This document shows positions 31,967 through 44,800 of a DNA stretch of 64,000 nucleotides, in pieces. The translations under genes were made by a program, and so were the position numbers. The notes under the pieces were generated by a model that saw only the letters and a list, made by a program, of their open reading frames with translations, made no database searches and was not told where the DNA came from. Source of the stretch: Hanleya hanleyi (lineage: Eukaryota; Mollusca; Polyplacophora; Lepidopleurida; Hanleyidae). How positions within the stretch are numbered: position 1 is the stretch's first letter; each line of letters begins with the position of its first letter. Location: the NCBI GenBank assembly GCA_036873755.1, contig JAVTVY010025317.1, positions 36,127-100,126 of the forward strand. Direction: 5' to 3'.

Positions 31967-32561
31967 ATGGCTTATACTTCCTCTGAGTGCGAACGCACGT
32001 TTACCAGACGTTACGATATGATGCTACACCAGAAGAATATACATGGGATTGAAGACACCGAAGCACAAGAAGCCAATGCAGATGCTGAGTCCGCCGACTA
32101 TTACCGAAACAAAGACTGTTGAAAGTCTATCTACTGATACGGAGAGCTTGATCTCTGATAGTCAGCCTACATCTCAGGGAAGTGAGGAAGAACCTACCTT
32201 TTGGGATTGTATTGTGCATGAAGCTATTAATACTTACGCTCCGGCGATCGAAGACGGCGGATAGGGTAACTTACAACAGGCGTACATCAAAATGCGCCCC
32301 TGCATCAGAAAAACAGCCATGGCGATCTATGTGCGGTATAGTGTGCTACCGTTTGAAATGAAAGGCGATCCCACGCACAGGTCCATCATGAAGACCAGGC
32401 GTCACTTGGAAGAGAATATGGGGCTACCACCCACCAAGGCCCTGCAAAATGCGATCAAACTGCGCAAACATCTGTTCCAGGAAACGTTGCCGTTACAGTA
32501 TCCTGGCCTGCCCGGCGACGATTGGAATAAACGTATCAGAGCGAACATTGGCGAAGATTGA
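31967..32561 (+). pseudogene. Zinc-finger gene of the virus-like element, broken
   Basis: ATG 31967 opens a C2H2-type finger (SSECERTFTRRYDMMLHQKNIH) in which the first cysteine is replaced by serine. A frameshift near 32040-32110 moves the frame to a Ser/Thr/Glu-rich linker and EEPTFWDCIVHEAINTYAP. One TAG at 32262-32264 then interrupts the same frame before YIKMRPCIRKTAMAIYVRYSV, DPTHRSIMKTRRHLEENMG and ALQNAIKLRKHLF. From memory the HR-x-IMKTRR..ALxxAIxxRKxLF pattern belongs to finger proteins of invertebrate virus-like elements. The end, QYPGLPGDDWNKR, matches degraded sequence in both palindrome arms. Confidence 0.6.
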
Positions 32562-32758
32562 ACTTTCTGAAATGGCGGTTTCTGATTGCACAAGAGCAGC
32601 CGAGAATACATCTAACGGACAAGAACGAATATGGGAGATGCAGAGCCAAATGGCGGCCTCTGATTGGACAAGAGCCTACGAGAATTGTAAACATACCCAA
32701 TGCGGCTCCTCCAGCTTGGGTATGATGTAATATTGGGGAGAATAAACTATGTGCAAAC
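32500..32758 (+). repeat. Tail shared with both palindrome arms
   Basis: TATCCTGGCCTGCCCG, CTTTCTGAAATGG, two GATTGGACAAGAG motifs, CGGCTCCTCCAGCTTGGGTATG and GGAGAATAAACTATGTG follow the order of 12875-13125 with roughly 85% identity by eye. It is the 3' end of the family's second gene and its probable polyadenylation region. Confidence 0.75.
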
Positions 32759-32759
32759 T

Positions 32760-33194
32760 TGTGAACGTGTTGACCTGTCTTTCTGTCATCTGCATCACTA
32801 TAGTGAACTTGACCTCTGTGACGTCATCGCCACGTCACGCCACGATATGCAAATATTTTAGGTCAATGCTCGGGAATTTGCTCTTTCTATACTACTGTTA
32901 TCCCCAAAATAATTTAGTCCACACTAAGTAAATATATGTTCAACATGAGAAATCCATTACGAAGCAAAAATCCATGATCTTTATACAGGAGGCTGGAGTA
33001 TTTGTCCAAGGGGAAGCAGATTATAAAATTATAATATTTATAATAATTATAAAATTTAACTATTCTGTAGTTAGTTTTATTTTGATAGATAAAAGCTAGG
33101 GTAACGACCAGTTTCATCGTAGAGTACACTGGCTGTTATTTAGTTAAATCTCAAGATGAATTTACAATACGGAAGTTGGGGTTGATCTTTAACT

Positions 33195-33253
<59 letters not shown>

Positions 33254-34132
33254 AAGGTTTAACGTCGCATTCAGCAATATTTATATTTCAAAAACTAGTA
33301 TGGGTAACTAACCAAGCCAGTGTATCGATCCTACACTGGCTCGCGAGGATGTGCTTTTCTGGCTTGATCAAATAAATACCGCCTGCACCGAAAATAGTTC
33401 CATTGTACATGTGTAGAAGAATATCAGTATTTGCTATTGTCGACCGTTTCAAAAACAACACAATTTATCCTGAATTGAAATTTCGTTTACCGGTACTAAA
33501 TATAAGTATCAGTATTTTCGATTTATGGAATTTGAACTCTGTGGTGATGACGGTACAGCGGATGCTTATCCTTGTTGAGCCGTGCGACGGTGGAAAGGTA
33601 CGAGTGCAAGAAAGCGCCTCACAATATGGAGGACAAAGTCTAAAACTTTTAAGGACACACCTCCATTTGCATGCATTTCAAGAACAGAGACGTAAGCTGG
33701 GTCTAATATTATAGCCTGTCGAATAAGCATTATCAAAAGTAAATTAAAAATTTAATTTGAGATCGCTTCTCATCCAATATTTGAGGCAGACACTGTCGGA
33801 ATGCTTACCATTCACCTGTGTGGTTGACTTATAACAACAACAACAACAAAACTATAAGCGTGTTTCAAGGAAGTAGATCGCAGGTGGACGGTACAGGATT
33901 TGTTCCGAATCGGGTGGCGTACGTATGTATGTGTACAGGACAGAATATCTGGGTGAAATTAATTGACAGTGGAATGAAAATAAACTTAATATTGTGGAGA
34001 ATTTTTTTAATCGGCATAATAAGTTGTATATATAAAAATACAAATATATCAAACTGACAAATCATGATGTAATACAAATAGTATAAATTAATAATAATTA
34101 AAAAGGATAACAAGAATAGTATAATTATTAAT
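32760..34132. other. Intergenic AT-rich stretch with a microsatellite
   Basis: No gene is supported. The stretch includes AT-rich runs at 33020-33060 and 33990-34130 and the GA tract annotated below. Confidence 0.5.
33198..33300 (-). repeat. (GA)n tract with SINE-like 3' end
   Basis: About 53 bp of (GA)n are followed by ATTAAGGTTTAACGTCGCATTCAGCAATATTT. On the minus strand this reads GCTGAATGCGACGTTAAACC then (CT)n, the form of a retroposon 3' end with a microsatellite tail. The same junction occurs at 59772-59810. Confidence 0.65.
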
Positions 34133-34444
34133 AAGCCCACTGTAATCCCAGAAGTACCGCATAATTTACCGCATATGCACGCCGGGCATGAGACTGAAGG
34201 GCATCATGCACATGCGTTTTTTTACGAGAGCCAACAAAGCCACCATCTTAGTAATATAAATGACAATTTTAGCGCGAGTAAACTGTAAGGAAAATATCGA
34301 TTGATGCGTTGCTACAATGAAATGTCCCAAAACGGTGGCATTGCTGGCTTCCGTGAAAAAAACGTGTGTGAACCTGCCCTGCAGTCCCATGATATATGAT
34401 ATGATATGTGAATATGCGGTACTTCTGGGATTACGATGGGGCTT
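34133..34444. mobile_element. Foldback MITE, copy 1
   Basis: Starts AAGCCCACTGTAATCCCAGA and ends TCTGGGATTACGATGGGGCTT. The inner parts are also inverted (GAGACTGAAGGGCA against TGCCCTGCAGTC), so the whole 312 bp is one hairpin. A related copy is at 63299-63620. The target-site duplication is not clear. Confidence 0.8.
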
Positions 34445-35543
34445 ATTGTTGTGGACACTTATTATAATTAATGTTGAACTGACTGTTGTTGTTACAGGGT
34501 ATTTTTTTAAATGTGGAAAAGTATATGTCTGAAGATAATGACATTGCATACATGTGCAGTGTAATTAGCAGCTCAGGAACAATAGTTCATTCAGGTTAGC
34601 CATGTAGCCCAAGTGGGATACAACAGGGTCATGTGATGATAAAATAATCTTTAATTTCAGGGTCATGTGATGATAAAATAATCTGTAATTTCCGAACACA
34701 TCTACAATTAATCACCATTTGTAAATATATGTAATATGTATGCAGGTTAAAGCATAAGATGGCACACTGAGAAAGCCAGAGACCTTTCAGAGTTTTCCAT
34801 GTATATGGTTGGCATTGGTATAAAGGTGGCTCACAGGTCAAGCATGTTGTCCTGTGACCTATCCTCATCGTTTCACTGTGAATACCTGTGGCATTTTTTA
34901 AATGAAAACGTGAAAAACATGGGTAGTTTTCATTTTAGATTTTTCTCTACATGCTCATCAATCAGAATCTCAGTAAGATAACTTAGGGTGATTTGTTCTG
35001 TACAATTTTGCCGATTCACTGGGCTTTAAAATCACTACACCTTTAATCCATGATAGTGTAATAAATGTTTAGAACACAAAGTTAAATTTACATTTCACAG
35101 TATTCATTTACATTTTCATGAAATACCTTTGTTTAGTTAAAGTTGGGCATTGTGGCTATTTATTTGCAGCCCTGGACTGTTCAGACTGGTTACTGCCCTT
35201 TCTTCCGATAAGATGGGTAAAGGACTGGGGTCCAGTCCACAATGAGGCTGTTGTTAGTTTAGCGTGACCTTCAGTTGAAATATGGACAGGCTGAGGGCAA
35301 TTATTATTTATCATTAAAATGAAATGAAAATTCACAACAACACAACACCATGTTTTCCATGACAACCGAAGCGGGTAAGTGGTAAACACAACACTGATGC
35401 CATTTTCAACATGACTCTTCCAAAATGACATTGTCATGCATGTTCGCTCCATGATCTACCTTAATTATCGTTTAACTAGCATGTGTATTCATAGGGGTAC
35501 CTATTTTTTATCATGTACATTTTATTTATTTTGATCTTTTCAG
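34445..35543. other. Upstream region of the LMTK gene, no coding exon seen
   Basis: A 36-bp direct duplication (GGGTCATGTGATGATAAAATAATCT) is at 34624-34692. No coding sequence is supported. Promoter and non-coding first exons of LMTK may lie here or further upstream. Confidence 0.4.
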
Positions 35544-35820
35544 GTTATAATTGCTATAAAATAGCTTTACCGTACACCGGTGTGGATATCTTCTGAAGAT
35601 CACAGATCATCTCTAACATGGAGAGCCAGCCATTCCTGTGACCTTGTGTCTACTGGTGATCAGGGTGCTATCCAATGAGCCAGGGATGCTCAAGCCTACA
35701 AGCTGACCAATCAGAATGATTGATGTGGTTGCCGTGGTGATTGGCCTGGCAGTGTTGGTGACTTTGTCTACGTTGTTGTTGGGATGTATTCAGTGGTTCC
35801 ATAGGCTCATCGGTGTGAAG
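35544..35820 (+). other. LMTK: LMTK first visible exon with 5' leader
   Basis: A TTTTCAG acceptor ends at 35543, and an in-frame TGA at 35704 precedes ATG 35716. This implies that 35544-35715 is leader and that at least one non-coding exon lies upstream. The exon ends at AAG before GTTTGT. Confidence 0.55.
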
Positions 35821-38800
35821 GTTTGTTATCCCGTTAATGTGATTGAGGGCCTTGCCCATGTCCCTTTCAAATCGTGTGTTTATTGTTGTTGTTTATTCAT
35901 GCCCGTAGATCAGTATCTCCATGTAAATGATGTCATGAATGTTATTGTTCCATATTTGTCTTTGAAAAACAGTTATATTCCTGTTTTGCAGTTTTGGAAA
36001 ATATGCAGTTCTAGTGGAGGATGATGCTGTCAGATGATGCAATTATATTATTAATCCATGAAAATGTGTACTTTATCCTATTCTGACTGATACCTATGTA
36101 ATTGTTTACATGATATAATAAGGTGATTGGAAGTTCCATGGATGAGTGATGATTGAGCCTACTGCATGGTGTTAGCCACAGACTCGTCCACCTGTCCATT
36201 GGACAGGCAATTTCAAATTTTGACATGTAAAATTTGGAAAATTTAATATGGGAGAGATAGGGAAAACAGGGAAGTAAGCTGTAATGTGATATTTGGACAG
36301 GCAGACTTTAAATCCTGGCTATCACCCTGACCAAGAACGAAGTCCTATTATATATCATAGAGGGATACTAATACTGAAAATGAATTATTGCTTGTCCTTG
36401 TTTCCAACAGAATGTTGAGTATCAACAGGATATTGAGTCTTCCCCTGGCTCATCACAGACCATCGTTCCTGACCAGGGACCAATGTTTCCACCTGCTGAG
36501 AGTGTGGACAATGATAGCGTGAAGGGAATTACCTTTGAACCGTTACCTGATATAGTTGGGAAGGCCCCTGTCCATGAGCCTGCTCTCAGACCAAGGGTAA
36601 CGAGTGTAGAGAGAGCCAGCGAGCAAGTCAGACTAGGGGGTATGTACATGTGTATTCATAGTTGGACTAAGTTTGATTACTTCTCCATCAGAGTGCAATA
36701 ATCCATAAAGAGTATCACATAATCGCTATGCCAAAACAAGTAGACTTGTGTAAGCCTGAAAATAGGGCACAGGACATGAACCTATCATACCCGTCAGAGG
36801 ATATGGTACATACCATTGCTGTTTAACCCATCATATCATGTGGATAGGGCCTAAATCATTCTCATTTGCAGTGGATTTATGAGAAATGTCCGTTGCTTAT
36901 TTTCAAGCTTATATGACGCTAAATAGCTAAATTAATTCCTTCTGAACCTTTCCTGAAGATTATTTAGTGTTGTTGCTGAATGGATAATGTTATTTGAAGA
37001 GAAGATCAGGTGGTATGCTAATCACCGCAAAATAAGCCAGTGATGGCTGTCCAGAATTGTGATGAGAGTTTGTCATGGTTTGAGAGTTGTTGGCACAGTA
37101 TACTAAATTTTGACAGTTAGACCAACACACTCAGCCCTCACCATTAGCCATAACATTCAGCATTTGTTCAATTGCTACGGTAAACAATGGTCAATGTCGG
37201 GGTTACCGCAAGGTTATTACAGAGGATCATTTCCTCCATTTAGAGGGTTACACACCGTTTTTTGTGTCCATGCCTGAGTGAGTATTAGCTATTACTATGA
37301 GATCTGTAACATACTCCTATTTATTGAATTTGTATCTTTCTTGGCAGGGGCTCGCTATGAAATCCCACGTGGTCAGCTGTTCTTTGTGAATGAGATCGGC
37401 TCAGGCTGGTTTGGACAGGTGAGAACCAATTCTCAGTTGATTTCAATCAAACATGCTGAATTTTATGTCAGGTTATCGTAACTATTGATTGACAGGTTAT
37501 CATAAAGAGAAATTCTGCTAATTCTGTCTATATTATTACATGGTGTTAGGTACTACAGGGGGATGCAGAGGGAATACAAGTTGGTCAGACACGGACAAAG
37601 GTGATTGTCAAGGTGCTCAAGGATGACGCCACTCCAAGAGAACAGTTACAGTTCTTAAAGGAAGTCCTTGTTTACAGGTAAACCCCATCTTCTTTCTCCA
37701 TGCTCACTTTGCACTGATACAACTTTACATATTCTTCATGCTGATAACATTAAACGGAATTATTAAACAGTTGACTGTTCTTTCCAATCTTCTGCATACA
37801 GATTTATTTTAAGACTGTCCATCGTAACTTGTTGGTACCTATATATGCTTCAGTCGTCATTCTTTGGTTGGAATGTGGAGGTCCTGTACAAGATGAAATG
37901 AGTATGTAAATTGTCCTAAATTCAGCATTACATCAGCTCAGTCTGTGCATAATGTCATGAATGTCTGATCTATTTTGATATTTCTAACAGAGATTTGGAC
38001 CATGCTAATATCCTGCGATTCTTGGGTCAGTGTACAGAGACTATTCCTTACCTTACAATACTGGAATATGTTACATTGGTAAGTAAACTCTTCCATGTTC
38101 CCTCCCAACTGCAATCATTTTTTAATCCCTCTGCCAAGGGGATTCTAGCATTGTAAACCTAATCTGTACATCTCTGTCTGTCAATCAATGATGTTCACAA
38201 TATCTGGTATTAAAGAGCCAGACTTTCCAAATTCATGCCTGTCATCTAAAAGCCCAATGAAAATAACTGATCTTGTCTTATTTTGTCAAAGTCTATGTAC
38301 ATGGCATAGGAGCTGAGACTAATACAATGTAGATTATTATTATGGACACAATCCTTAAAGAGGTAAAAGCGTCATTTAAAAAATATTCAGCAAATAACAT
38401 ATTTCAATAAAAGTTATTCAGTAGTTGAAAGCAACTATGGTGAACGTGTTTCTGTGACCTCATTTTTATACGCCCGCCCAAAAGGTGGACGTATTATGTG
38501 ATGGCGGTTTCCGTCCGTCTGTCCGTCTGTCCGGTTCTCGTGTCCGGTCTATATCTGGGACAGTTTCCTATCCACAGCTCCAATTTTTGGTGAGTGGATA
38601 CCCTACGGGGAGACGATGTGTCGCGTACCAAAATGAAGGTCGAGGTCACAGGTCAAAGGTCACGGGCCTAAAAAACAGGAAATCACTGAAGTGTTCGTGT
38701 CCGGTCTATATCTGTGAACGTTTTCTATCCACAGTTGCAATTTTTTGCGAGTGGATACGCCAGGTGGAGACGATGTGTCGCGTACCAAAATTGAGGTCGA

Positions 38801-41800
38801 GGTCAGAGGTCAAAGGTCACTGTTGCCAAAAATCAGGAAATCATTGATCGTTGACAGTTTTCTATCTACAGTTCTAATTTTTGGTGAGGGGATGCCCTAG
38901 GGGAGGGACGATGTGTTGCATATTAAATGTAGGTCAAGGTCAGAGGTCAAAGGTCAGTGTGATCGAAAAATCAGGAAATCATTAAAATTTCTAATCTGTT
39001 GCGAGTGGATTCAATAGGCGGAAATGAAGTGATGCATACCAAAAATTAGGTCAAGGTCAAAGGTCACTGACCCTAAAATTAGGAAATTTTTAAACATAAC
39101 ATTTTTTGTGTCAGTAGATACATTAGGGGGACACAATGTGTCACATACCAAAATGGGAGACGGTTTGTCATGTACCAAAATTTAGGTCAAGGTCAAAGGT
39201 CAAGGTCACTGTGACCCCAAAATCAGGAAATCATTAAAAATCATGATTTTTTGTGTGCATTGATAGATTGAGGGAAGACGACGTGTTGTGTACCAAAATT
39301 GAGGTCAAGGTCAAAGGTCAAGGTCACTGTGACCCCAAAGTCAGGAAATCATTAAAAATCATGATTTTTTGTGTGCATTGATAGATTGAGGGAAGACGAT
39401 GTGTTGTGTACCAAAATTGAGGTCAAGGTCAAGGTCACTGTGACCCCAAAATCAAGAAATCATTAAAAGTCACATTTTCATATGCCTGTCGAAGACGAGG
39501 TCGTGTAATGCGATGTTGCGTTCTGTCCATTCATCCATTAACATTTGTTGTCCATGCGATAGCTCTAGTTTCAAGGTATGGATTGGTACCCCATACATTT
39601 ACTAATTTAACGGGGAGAGGAGTCCTTTATGAACTTCACATCTGTTTATTAACTCAAGAACAAAGGTTTACTTCATCACTTTCTTCTTCCTTCATGAAAA
39701 ATTCTCTCGTCTGAAAGGAATCCATTTGCAGGAAAACTACTATTTTCTTGTGTTTGACTATTGTCGATTTCAGTGTGGGATATGTGAGCTCTCATCTCTT
39801 GCTTCAAGGTTAACTAGTTACCAAGAGTTAAGCTCATTTTAGTTTATCATTCAATATAAAATGTGATATATGTTACATTCTCATAAGCAAAAAATTGTAG
39901 ACCGTTCTCTGGATTGCTAGATCAATTGGAATCAAGGCTATTAAACAACCTTGAAATTTGAACCAATGTAATTCCAGATACATGTATACGGGCGTATATT
40001 GAAGCCCCTTGGGCTCTTGTTTAATATCACGGGCATTGAAATCACACTTCTGACATTCTCTGAAAAACGTAACAGCACCTGCACTTGGCTCCAGTGCCTG
40101 AGATGACGTCAGAAAACGCGCACTGGCATTCCGAGCGTGATGCTTTGCAACGTCATACTCGATCTTAGAACTTTTATCGCACTGTGACGGCTTCTAATGT
40201 GACGTCATGGATACCTGATCATGTTATCCGACATCATCTCAGTCATTTCCCATTTTCATGTTGTTCACTAGACCGAATTGAAGAATCTGACAATATTGAT
40301 CCCTATATGAAATACGAGATTTCAATACTTGAAAATCTTTTGGCAAATATTGCAAGTGATCATGCTGTTCAGTTTACCCAAACAACTAAAATCACGCTAC
40401 TACCTCTTTAATGGCTTAACCAGTGTTAACAGAGTTATGATATGGACATTCTGGTCACAAAAACTATATTTATATCAAATTATTTGGAATATGAAGGAGA
40501 AAGCTGTCATTGTTTTCTTACCAATCTGCTGAATCATTTATCTGAGAATACTGTAAGCTCTTCATCCTCGTCATATATATTACTCCAGGTTAAACACAAC
40601 TCTGAATAAACCAACAATGTCAGGATATGGCTGATATACAGTAGTTGCAATTTATTATAAACCACAGAGAATAGCATATGTTGTTATTATGCATGTAAAT
40701 GAGGATGGCGTGGCTCAAACTCAAGTCTGGTGAGAGATAGATGAATGGTCAAGGTCAATATACGATATAATATACGAAGCACTTCCACTGTTAACCTCCA
40801 ATGCCATGGTAATCCATCTGTGTGTATAGCATAACTTTGTATAGGCTGGGACTACCTATATACACTCCAGTGAAATCCTCCATTGCCCAGGTATAAATCC
40901 ATAGATGTAAGTAAATCCTAATATAGGCGGGGGCTACCTATACATGATCCAGTGTAATCCCTTGTTGTATGCACTTCCATCCCTGGCAGTATCTGCCACT
41001 GCCGGCAGGCATCCATCTAATGTTGTGGACTACATCTTGTATTAGCTGAGCTAGTATACGTCAGCCACCGGCTGAACTGTGTGTGTGTGTCAAACTTGAC
41101 GTCTGCGCTTCTATTTATAACCATTGAATTGTACCATGTGACGTAACTGACCAATGACCATGGCGTATTCTCTCCAGACTTGATTCAGACCGGCACTACG
41201 TAATGACGAAATATCTAATTTACTCCAATTATTTCGATGCGGTCAGGTTTGATCATTCGGATATGGTGCTCCTTTATATCAAAGTTCTTAGTTCTGCATT
41301 CGGATCAAAACGGAACAACTATAGATAAAATGTCATTCACGGAAATACATTCCGGACCGCCAGTCGCCAATGTGTTGTACGAATACAGAACTCTCATAGT
41401 GATGGTCGGTCGCTTCAATAATGAATTTCTTCGTTTCTGGGGTTTGTAACAATAAACAGTAATTGTCAATAAATTCTCTGGTAATTAAAGTTGATAAAAC
41501 AGTCAATTCACATACGTTTGGCACTCGGGCCATCCTTAAAAATAAGTTTGTTGCGCGTAACCCGACCGACTGTCCAAAAATCCGCCGACTGGAAACTTTT
41601 TTCGCCGATTTTCCGACCGGTCATCTTTTTATTTTATTTTGCAATGTCAGAATTATCTCCCCTATCTCCTCGCTCGTGTAAACGTATGTAAAACGTTCGC
41701 CTAGCAAAAGCAAGCAGGATTTCACTCTCCAGTAGTCGCGATGTGAGCTTGTGTCGCACGTTTTGAAGGCATATCCTCCATGGCCCAGTCCGTAGGGGAA

Positions 41801-44800
41801 TGCAGTTTTCGTCGACCACGTGTATATGGCGGGAAGTTCCCCCTTCTGTTTTGTGTTTGGGTTTGGACGAGAGGACAATAAACACATCGAGAGGCAACAG
41901 CAACACAGGATGGGAAAAATATTTCAAAACGGTTGGTTATTAAAACCTGCCATAAAGAGCTCTGTCGCGAATCGACTTGGAACGTAGACATGTTTAGGAC
42001 TGTCACCATGCACCACGTGGGTCCGTACACCGACAGATTCTGAGACTGACGATGTTACAACAACAACGATGTTTGGATTTCTACTTTTATCCGAGAAGAC
42101 TTCAGTGTGCCTAAATGCAGAAAATCTATACTGCTTTGTTGTTTAACGGAAACTTTATAACCCTCTATGTCGATAAAGCCATGGATATAGTGTCGGTGGC
42201 TTCGGCGGTCTTGACAAATTAGATGGTGCCGTCAGCTTAATTTTGACGTTCCGATGTCGGCATCAAATACGCTTGTCAGAATTCCACCTCGGACTAAATT
42301 CCACGAAAAGACACAGGTTATAAACTTAGTATTTGCCTCATTGTTGTCAGTAAATTAAATTACGATGTATTTCTAATCTGAATAAAGGAAGTACCTATTA
42401 AAGTATTCAATAAAAGCACACCATAAATTTGCGACAAGGAAGGGCAGTAATGATGTTAATGATTAATTTGAGGTAATTTTCTCAACTCCAAATGGTATAA
42501 TGAACAACCTTCTGTATAACACTGAGAGGATTTTTTTCTTTCCTGTCACAATTTTGGCAAAAGTTTGTCTGGTAGTAGTATATATTTTGTCTGGTAGTGG
42601 TATATATATAGCTAGTCACTAGTCATTGTCAAGTCATTGTCAAGAATGTGTTCAAGGATGTCGATGTCTTCTAAGAAATAAAACAGGTACACAAGCCTGA
42701 ATTTAAGAATATCTTGCTTTATACCTTGAAGCTAACTAGTTTTCTATACTGAAATAATTTTGCTGCCAGACAAAAAGAATATTTCAAATGACCTGCTTAG
42801 TATCTGAACTAAATCACACTAACCTCTTCCAGCCTCCCCAAAAGGAAAACCTGATCTAAAAAAAAAAAAAAAAATTACCTACCTACCGACCCAACTTCCT
42901 GAGGTAGGGTCGGGTTACAGCCAACAAACATATTTTTAAGGATGGCCTCGGTAATCCAAATAAGAGAGTGGAATGTACTGCCTTCACTTGAGTCACGCAC
43001 TGACTTGACATGGAGCCTCATCACAGTGATCATCCGGGCCTCCGATGTACGAAACAGTTCACACTCCTTACGACCAGTTCAAAGTCTATATGCCACAATA
43101 TCATGTCAAATAAACTATATCTATGTTAATCAGATGAGAACAAGTAATTATTTACTGTGAAATAACAAGAATACTTCAGATTCAAGCAGAACTACCTTAT
43201 AGGTCACGTGACCTTTCACTTCGCCAAATGTAAACAACATGGCGCTAGAAGAACATGTATAGCGGGAAACATGACACGTTCTCTGTCAGATTGAATATAC
43301 GATCACTTTCATTTTGGGTGGCACAACAAAATAAGCTTGTAGAAACACACATAAAGTATCGAGGGGTGATGGTGTGACATTGTCAACGATATGCTGGTGG
43401 TGAGTCAATAAACACATAATTTGGCAGGCATGTAAAAGTAAATCTGACCCCCTTATGGCCCTTACAATACGTACATATTACTTGCCATGTGACACAGTTG
43501 ATTAAAAGGTGGTCTTTCATGTAAGTATCAATTGTTTCAGGCCTTTGTATTACTGCTTCTTCTTTGCTTTGTGACTTTTACACTAAAGATACACCTGATT
43601 CAGTTAATATTGGTCGGGTAATTATTGTTTGTACAGGGAGACCTGAAGACTTACCTGCTAACTAACAGGGGTGATCGGGAGACAGTCATACAGAGAGGCA
43701 GTCTGCTCAAATTTGCCTGTGAGATGGCAGCTGGTCTAGCTTGTATGCATCAACATGACTTCATTCACAGGTATGTTTGTCTGTGTTTAGGTGTTGCTTA
43801 TGGTTGCTTATGGTAAGCATTGTGTCAGTTAAAAATGTTAGCAATTAATCAATCTTTTCCTGAGATCTGAAACCGGAGACAAAACTGCTTCAAATTTGCT
43901 CTCTATTAATAAAAGCAAAGGCAGGAAGTTCAAAACCATAATGAAAATTTACAGAAACTCCCAAGCACCATAGGACTACTTCCAGTTATATTTTGCGTCT
44001 CCACAAATGATACATTATCATATGCCTACATGTATCATAGATGAGGGGCATATAATACGATAGTGATTTCCATTTGTCAGTTAACTTTTGCTTGTCCCTG
44101 TGATATCTGCAGTCCCATGTCCTGGATTGGTACCAAACTTATGCATGGGTCAAAGAGGAACCGTATTCGATTTGAGGTCAAAGGGCACTGTGGTACAGTA
44201 AATGATTGAAAATTGTTATTGATGCTATAAATAAAGTTCAATATTGATGTTGATTGTGATGGCAAAGGAGAAGCCTATTGATTGTTATCCCTCAACCAAG
44301 TTTGACCTGACATAAACCTATTCAAGTTGACTGACCTTGACCTATTTCATCAAGGTCAAATTCTAGTTTAAAGGATGTTGAGGCATAGGCAGGTGTGTAT
44401 GAAGCTCATAACGCGCTTGTAATTGTAGCCCCTATTTTGATGTCATGGTGATAATGTTATTTCCATTGTTGACATCACGCGAATACATTGCTTCCAGGCT
44501 CCAGCAAGTGTATATGAATGAACCAATCAATCCTCTCTTTCTGGAAAAGTTCCTTGATCCTTGAATAATGCTGACAATTGTTTTGCCTACGTAATATGTA
44601 GAGCAGAATAATCACTTGTAATATAATCACAAACAATTGCACATCTCATTTGGTTTAGTTGTCTTTACATTCGCCCCCAAAAAGCAAAGTGATTTTGGTT
44701 GCCTTTGACATTTCTTTTGCCAGGTATAGTAGCACTAAGTTAATTTAGTCAACAGGTCGGGGAAATGAGGGCTCTCCAATTTTGGAGGTAAAAAAAGTCA

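Noticed and set aside
32914..33129. AT-rich open frames near 33 kb
   Set aside because: Low complexity and no conserved pattern or splice context.
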